The notes beneath the pieces were generated by a model. It saw only the letters and a list, made by a program, of their open reading frames with translations, did not search any database and was not told the origin of the DNA. DNA of 64,000 nucleotides, from positions 18,724,001-18,788,000 of the forward strand of contig NC_068569.1 in assembly GCF_025698545.1 (NCBI RefSeq). Reading direction: 5' to 3'. The position numbers and the translations under genes were made by a program. Below are positions 57,007 through 64,000 of the stretch, in pieces. Positions within the stretch are counted from its first letter, which is position 1; every line of letters starts with the position of its first letter. Source of the DNA: Gossypium raimondii. Taxonomy: Eukaryota > Streptophyta > Magnoliopsida > Malvales > Malvaceae.

Positions 57007-57600
57007 GTTTAAGAAGAAAAGCAAGCAAGTGGTTAAGAAGACTCCAAAGCTCCTTTAAGGCAAGAGTTAATTTTTCACACCTATTTGAGCAAATATCTGT
57101 GTCAGTTTGCCTTGTTAACATAACCCCATTAATAAAAGAATCTCACTCAAGACGTCTCCCAACTCCTCATTGAAGTATTACATAACCCCATAACCTTTAA
57201 GGATGACACCAAATGGATTACAACACTCTCAGATTCGTAACTTAAAACATGGGATCTAGGATGCAGGTGAAGTTTCTGGCACAGATTAGTTAAAGAAGAA
57301 AAAACAAAGTAGAAAGTTGGAAAAAAAGAAAAACTAACCTATTGAAGCTAATCTCCGCCAGAGTGTTATCCTTGGAACGCCTTTGTTGAGCAAAAAGCAA
57401 GGAAATGGTTTCGAAGCTTTGGATAAATGAAAGAGCAGATTATTTGAGAAGAAAGGTAGAGAGGTGGTAAAATATGGAAAGACGAGACTGGAAATAGCGA
57501 GAGATGGCTGGTTGTAAAGTAATATAGTAAAATAACATACGCGCATGAAACACGGCGAAATGGTTATGGAATGGAATCTCAATTGTCAACCTACCCCTAT
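57007..57600 (-). promoter_or_regulatory. Probable 5' UTR intron and first untranslated exon of the LRR gene
   Basis: A donor-like AATAG|GTTAGT at 57339/57338 and the acceptor at about 57007 would define an intron of about 330 bp in the leader. The upstream exon would reach toward 57580. This is inferred from splice-site shape only. Confidence 0.35.
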
Positions 57601-60415
57601 AAAATTATTATTAGTTAATTTTTAAGTAAAACCAGTGTACGGATCATATTTAACTTGAGTCAGGGAGACTAATTTGGGCTAAAATGAAAGAGATTTATTA
57701 ATCAAAATTTTGTCAGCATTTTTCATGTGGAAAAAACAAAGGGTTCGTATTTTTTTTGGAAAGTAGAAAATGTCATTGTGAGTTAAGAGTGATTTGGAAA
57801 GTACATAGGATCCAAGAGTTTGATGGAACTCTCTCTGCCTTTGGTTCGGTCATCGGTGCTTTTGACTTTACAAGCTTTCCTAGATTTCTCCTGCTCAGAC
57901 AGGTGCATTTCGTCACGTCTGCAAGTTAATTGGGTGTTGCATGTGATCTAAAAATCGATAGTTTTAGTAGCGATGAAATAGAAAAAAGTTGATGAACCGA
58001 CAATGCTACCGTAGACTGCACTTATCAGAGTACGGCCCATTTTCCAGCTTGCCATCATCATAAATCATTCCATTGCAGACAGGCATATGAAGACAGCCAA
58101 ATTGCAGTGCCGTGCAATTTCATCCCAACTGTAAACGTCCTCTTTTATCTTCCCGTCTTTATCTTGCTTCTGACGTCTAACCTTCTTTTTTTATTTTATT
58201 TTTTGCTTTGATCTTATTCTTTTCCATATTCTCTTTTAGATAATATCGCTAAAATTACGCAAATTTTGTGAACCACGAAATCAGCATAAAGGAAGATTAA
58301 TAATTCAATTAGCATTTATCCTTACCACGCGCTCCCTCCCTCCCTCAACCCCATCAATCATCATCATTCTTCTAATTCCTTAATCAAAATAGAGAATCAG
58401 TTTTTTACGAAACAAATGGACCCTAAAAAATTATTTCTCGTCTGAAACAACACAATGATCAGGACGGCCACCACCCATGGTCATGCAGGAAAAAAAGTGA
58501 CTTTTCTTTATTCATGACTATGACGTCCACCTGCTATGATATTGATTTGCCTCTTAGCTACTTCCCTACATATAATTGCTTCAACTATCACGTATCCTCT
58601 ACTGTTCAAAACTATATCTACACATCTCCCAGATTTTCCGGGAAAAAGAAGAAATGAAAATCGAGTTCAAGTATATACGAATTACGAGTATAAATACAGT
58701 GTTTTTGCCGACCTATTTATGATGCAACAGCGCATGCAAAATATTTCCTCTCAAATAGTACTGGATTGAAGGTTTTTTAAAGTTGAAATATGATTTTGAT
58801 AATGACATGAAAAATGATGGGTTTTTTGTTTTTGAAGTTGTTCCCCTGTATCCATGTCGTGGACTGAAAACCAACCTCTTATTTTTTCCTAAATAGAATA
58901 TGGCAATGTTCCTATTTGGAACATTTTTAAAATTTCAAGCCTGTTTTGGTCTAAAATATATATGGGGTAATAACTAATAATATATAGCTCTTGGGAACAT
59001 CAAGGGCCATGAATAGTGTGCCAAAAGGAGGCAGAGAAAATATAAATCTGGGAAAATGAATTGGATTTTAATGCTGTTTTGTTTTCCCCTTTTTTGTCGC
59101 TTTTACACTTGATTGCATTGCATTTGATCTATAGACACTACCTAAATTTGACATTTAGGGTCAAATTACAATCTTTCTTTCTTTCCGACACGGTAATATA
59201 TAATAACACCATCTGACGGAACTTCGCTTCTCTTTGACTCTGAATCATCCGTTGGCTAATGATGAGCCCAAAATAACAGATTTAGTTAATATTTGAGTTA
59301 AAAAAAATATCCTTCTTTTGCTGTCAATCAACATTGGCAACTTGGTGTAGCCATAGGTTTCAATTTTTAACCGAAAGTGCATGTCTTTATGGGTCTTACC
59401 CCATGCACGGAAAAACGAAATGAATGACAGTCTCTAATTTATTATTGCTCTCTTTTATGTTATCCATCTGCATTCATTGCACTTTTGTCTGTTCCCTCTC
59501 AACCTTGACACTCCTAAACCTTGACGAGAGAATAACAGACAACGGCCATTGAAGATGGTAGACCATAATTATATATAGGTGAGCTAATGGCTTCTATATT
59601 TTCATAGAAAGCACTGAGCTGAAACTAGTTGGATGGCAAAAGTCTGCATATGGGTTCGTCCCAGGCTGCACATCTTTTTCCTTCGATCCAAAGGATCTCT
59701 TCTTCATCAGCTGTGTTCAAATTAAGGGTATACAAAATATTGGTTAAACCAAATCAAATAAGTTGAAATAATTTTCAGTTTATTCGATTTATTTGGTCGA
59801 TCTTTCATTTTGAATATATTGATACATAGGGGACTAGGTCGTGAAAACAAGTGGTTCACTTATAACAGGACAGAAGCCGTCTAGTACAGTGGCCTGAGAA
59901 GAGAAGGTGGCGTTGTAGCAAAGGTAGGAGAATGAGGAGTGCGGATTTCTTTCCCCTCCCCTCATGCCACGAGTTATATATATATATTGCCCTTTGTCCC
60001 AATTAGGCACCACGTGTTAAGTCATATGCTTAGGTAAAGAAAATCATGAAATAAAATAAGATCATATTGGGATAACGAATTTTATTCTAAATAGATTAAA
60101 GATATCCTAACACATTTACGACAATGTTATTGCACGAGCACTTGGTAAAGTAGTTTCTGTAACGATATATATTAAGGGAAAGATCAATCATGGTGTTAGA
60201 ATAGAATGACTCTATGACTTCCACTGTGTCTAAAATATTGTTTTCTAAACAGATTTTTCCAACAACTGACCCATCTATGAAAATGGATTCATATGAAGAA
60301 ACATATCTTAAAGATTGGATCAATTCAAATCAAAACCAAAAATCAAATCTTTGAATTTAAGGAGATTGGATTGTCTAGTTAAAGACTTAGATATCTTTGA
60401 GGCTTAACCCACAAA
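57601..60415. other. Intergenic region, no gene seen
   Basis: Mixed composition with scattered short open frames (58536-58769 and others) lacking recognisable motifs. A G-box CACCACGTGT lies near 60009. No transposon boundary could be placed. Confidence 0.45.
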
Positions 60416-60700
60416 CTGGAACCTAAGCTATACCCTTCTTCTTATCTTGGTACTAAACCTTTTTTTGGTCACAAGTGTTACCTAACTATTTTTTCCCAAG
60501 TTGGTAACTTTCTTAGTTAAATCGTTAAGTCTATTTTAAAAAAGGCTTGACCCACAAATTAAAACGTAAAATATATATTTTTCCCAAGTTGGTACCTAAA
60601 CTTTTTTTTGGTTGCAAATGGTACCTAAACTACTCTTTTGGTACTCATTTTACACGAAAATATTATATCCGTTAAAAAAATTCAATCAAATAATAAACCG
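60416..60700. repeat. Two diverged ~110-bp repeats of retroelement type
   Basis: TTCCCAAGTTGGTA, CTTTTTTTGGT and GGTACCTAAACT recur at about 60440-60510 and 60580-60640. Such text is common in dispersed plant repeats. Boundaries are unclear. Confidence 0.45.
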
Positions 60701-61149
60701 TCACATCAAATAAACTTAAAAATGATGTTTTTTTTAATTCTTTTATTTATTTTCTTTCTTCTTCCTTTATAATGTCTAACAATACCAACAATGCTAGAAT
60801 TTTGCCCTATCAAGTTCAAGATGTTGGCAATTAATTATGTTTTCAAGCTTCACCACTTGCTTGCTCGACTCGACGAAATCGAAAAATTCATTTCATCTAT
60901 CAAAATTAATGTTTTTAGAATTGGACCGAACCAATTGGTCAAACCAGGAACTAGTCGAGGAACTAATCTAAAGATAGGGGTTGAACTGATTGACATGTGG
61001 ACTGATACAGACAGGTTGAATCGATTTTCTCAATTATTTAAATATTTTTGTTTTTGTGAATTTTATAATAATTTATTTGATCGAACTGGATGAACTGATC
61101 AAATCGGGATCTAGGCCTGACCAGTTTAACCATTAGCTTGGTTATGTAC
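60701..61149. other. Intergenic sequence with dispersed-repeat character
   Basis: It contains phrases such as TTGGACCGAACCAATTGGTC and CTGGATGAACTGATCAAATC, which look like an old dispersed repeat. The open frame at 60791-61093 is not recognisable as a protein family. Confidence 0.35.
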
Positions 61150-64000
61150 TGTAACACCCCAATACCCAACCAATTGTCGAGTCTGAGTTACGATGTGTCA
61201 CATTCGTTGTCGGAGCAACTACAGTCAAACTATATTCAATTACATCTATTAAATGATAAATTTAAACCAATACAATCATACAGTACAAAATATAACTATT
61301 TTCGGGTCTTATACGAGCTTATGAAAGCTTTAACACTAACTAAAGGTCAAATTAGGGCTAAATTGTAAAGATTCTAAAATACAGAGTTGATGTCTCAACG
61401 TAACATATTGGGTAGACCTCATCGCAACGTTTAATACTCGGCGTCACACCATGGCATGGCAACTTGGTCTCGTCGCGAAGTCAACCATTCAATGTCGCAA
61501 TGTGACATACTGTTTTCAAATGGTTAGGTTTTGGTACTTGTTTGCAATCACCTAAAACTTTTCAAATTCGTTTGCAGTTATAATTTCAACCAAATCTATA
61601 TACCTAATGAGATCTATTATGTCTAAAATATCATTTATACATACACGGCTTCATCCATTTCAACAAATTCACTCAAGTACATGAAACAATTTATCCATGT
61701 CCTTCATTAAACTAGTTGGCATTTATACACATATATATAGACACATTACCAATTAGCCTATTAACATACCACAAAATATGTCTAACCAAAAGTTGCAACA
61801 TTCACAATATCATGTACATGAACATATGACCAATCAAAAACACTAATTCTGACTCAACCTAAGTACATGTCATATAAACAACAAAATAAACTATACAAAC
61901 TTTTGTTGAGTCTAGGATCTCTGTCTAGATGTTGAAGTTGATGCTCAAGGCCTCGATATGAACCTATCCTACGCACAAAAAAACAAATCGTACGTTGAAC
62001 AATAAAAACTCAGTGGTATTTCTATGATTCAAATCAAAGAATTACAAGTTTATATCAATTGCATACATTCAATTCAAAGACCATTAACAACAAATTCATA
62101 CATATTTCATGCTAATCCTTAATCACATATCAATATATATAAGCCACAAAGTGCACCAAATATACCAACTGAATCAACTATGTATTACTTAAATAACAAG
62201 CTAGTTAATCATACAATACCAATATCATTAATATTTATTTTCCTATTCAATTTAACACATACAATCAAATCCGTATTTCAATTCCGAATCGAATCAATCA
62301 TTCTTTATATTACTGTATTGACCCTCAGGCTCGTTAACCGGTTCGCATGGTCTTTCACATGCTATCGATAATCAAATATCGTTTATAAATATCTGTAATA
62401 AATTTTATAACATTTAATCATTTTCAAATATTAATTAACCAATTCATAATTTATATTCTCTGTTAACATGACTCAGACTCGAACGGATACACTGATCCTA
62501 ACCAACACACTAATTTGGCTCCTAGTGTCTCATCAAAATGTCCGAAGTAAATAGATTGTGCCCAGCACTCATCGGTATAACCAAAATAAAAATTATGCCC
62601 TAAACTTATCAGAATGTCCAAAGGAAAATGCGCCCAACACTCATCAACATATAGCCGAAGTAACCTGTATTCAATCTGTCCTATGGCATACTAACTATAT
62701 CCAACTCTGCTTGAATTGTTAATAGGGTAACCAATAATCTAATTTCATTATATAGCTCGATTTACATTTCATCATTTCCAATTCATAATCCAATTCATTA
62801 TTTTATAAATAACATAACATATTTCAACCTAATTCAGACCCAGTATCATACATTTATCAAGTTATACTATTTTCTATTTTATTCAATTTAGTCCTCTATT
62901 TCAATAATTAATCTCAATCATAGCAATTCGATTCAAATAATCATTTCCAACTCACCTCAATATCATACCATGCAAAAAAATAATATAAATATTCAACAAT
63001 TAAAGTGATTTGAATCATACAAATACAAACTGAAGACTTGAGTTACTCATCGTCAGCTCTCGCCTTTCCTTTCCCTTTCGATGACCTTATTTCATCTTTA
63101 GTTACAAATAATAATTCAACAATACAAAATATCAAATTTCATATCAAACCACTTTCAATTACAAAGTTAAATATATTTTTCAATTTATTCAATTTAGTCC
63201 CTAAACCTAGGACAAACATAAGTTTTTATCTAGACCTTCAAATTAAAATCTAATTTCACATATATTCGTTAGGGAACTTATAATTTCTATTCCTACTAAA
63301 ATTTCATAACAATTTTCATTTTATTCAATTTAATCCATAATGCATGAAACTAACAATTAGATTGTACAATTAAGTCTTTTTCTTAGTCTAAGCTTAATTT
63401 TTATCAATTTAACACCTAAACCATTCGATCCTCAACAATGAGATCTTATCAAAACTTCACCAAATCATTGGGTTAGCTTAATCAAGCTCCCAAGGTAAAA
63501 ATTCTATAAAAATAAAAGAAAAGTGGTTAGAGACTTACTTGAATTAAAGACTAAAAGCTTCAATACCCTAGCAACGACGTTCTTATTTTTATTTTTCATT
63601 TATGGTCGGTTGGAGAAGATGACATTTATCTTTCCATCCACCAATTCTCAGTTTTGTACTTAAATTAATGATTATTTAACTTTAATTAATCATATTTTTA
63701 GTTTTAATTAATCTTAATTTACTAAATTAATATATATTCATTATTACGGTCCACTAGAGAATGTTTAAAAGTGGTTTATTAACCATTTTGACCCTTTGGA
63801 TAATTACAATTTAAGTCACCAAGACATTTCCTAATTAAAAATCTATAGCGATTGGACTTTTAAAATTTAGTCCTTGGGCCTCAATTAAACACAATTTCGA
63901 CTAAATTGACTAATCAAATTTCAATTCATATAAATACTAACTCTGTAAATATCTCTATTTAATATTTACAGACTCAATTTACGAAAATGAGATCCCAAAA
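61150..64000. mobile_element. Gypsy-type LTR running off the right edge
   Basis: It starts TGTAACACCCCAATACCC, like the LTR at 42249. The final bases in the window (ATGAGATCCCAAAA) correspond to the GTGGTCCCGAAACC of that LTR about 50 bp from its end. At least 2.85 kb is present, so the 3' boundary should lie just outside the window. Recurrent TGCCCA.CACTCATC phrases occur at 62560-62645. Whether it is a solo LTR or one side of a full element cannot be seen. Confidence 0.75.

Overview
This is a plant nuclear window, most likely from cotton (Gossypium) or a close Malvaceae relative. The evidence is the spliced plant genes, a plant intron-containing tRNA-Met, dense CACTA, Mutator, Athila-type and other Ty3/gypsy sequence, and a TTTAGCGGCGTTT-type subterminal array that I associate with cotton CACTA elements. 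The species call is inference. All exon models were made by hand from GT/AG sites and checked only for codon phase.

Layout. 1-3940 is the right end of a CACTA transposon carrying scraps of host genes (an LRR receptor kinase, a UDP-glucose pyrophosphorylase, an EAR-motif protein). It ends exactly at the start codon of a dead UGT85-type glycosyltransferase (3941-5411), which is itself cut by an old LTR. 5413-8050 is old LTR material. 8606-15846 is a Mutator-like element (MULE) with two decayed convergent genes: a plant mobile domain (PMD) gene and a MULE transposase. The MULE sits between two ~470-bp direct copies of the same target sequence. 17544-18339 is a fold-back MITE. A second dead UGT85 copy lies at 19824-21588.

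The intact genes are an RRM RNA-binding protein (22662-26106, minus, six exons, 266 aa), an elongator tRNA-Met with an 11-nt intron (32485-32569), a QUASIMODO2/TSD2-type pectin methyltransferase (49192-53544, plus, eight exons, 696 aa) and an SDS22-like leucine-rich-repeat protein (54408-56667, minus, four exons, 660 aa). Between the RRM gene and QUA2 lie a truncated LINE (27445-28235), old retroelement sequence (34336-36100) and an Athila-like LTR retrotransposon (36153-46201). The Athila-like element has lost its RT catalytic core, RNase H and integrase, and its 3' LTR holds a nested solo LTR with a clear TTTCA duplication. The window ends inside another gypsy-type LTR (61150 onward).

From memory, the order LRR - QUA2 - RRM - UGT85 matches Arabidopsis At1g78230 - At1g78240 - At1g78260 - At1g78270. 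If so, this is one ancestral gene neighbourhood stretched by transposons, with the UGT85 end reduced to pseudogenes. The genes do not form a pathway. QUA2 acts on pectin in the Golgi, the RRM protein on RNA, and the LRR protein has no established role.
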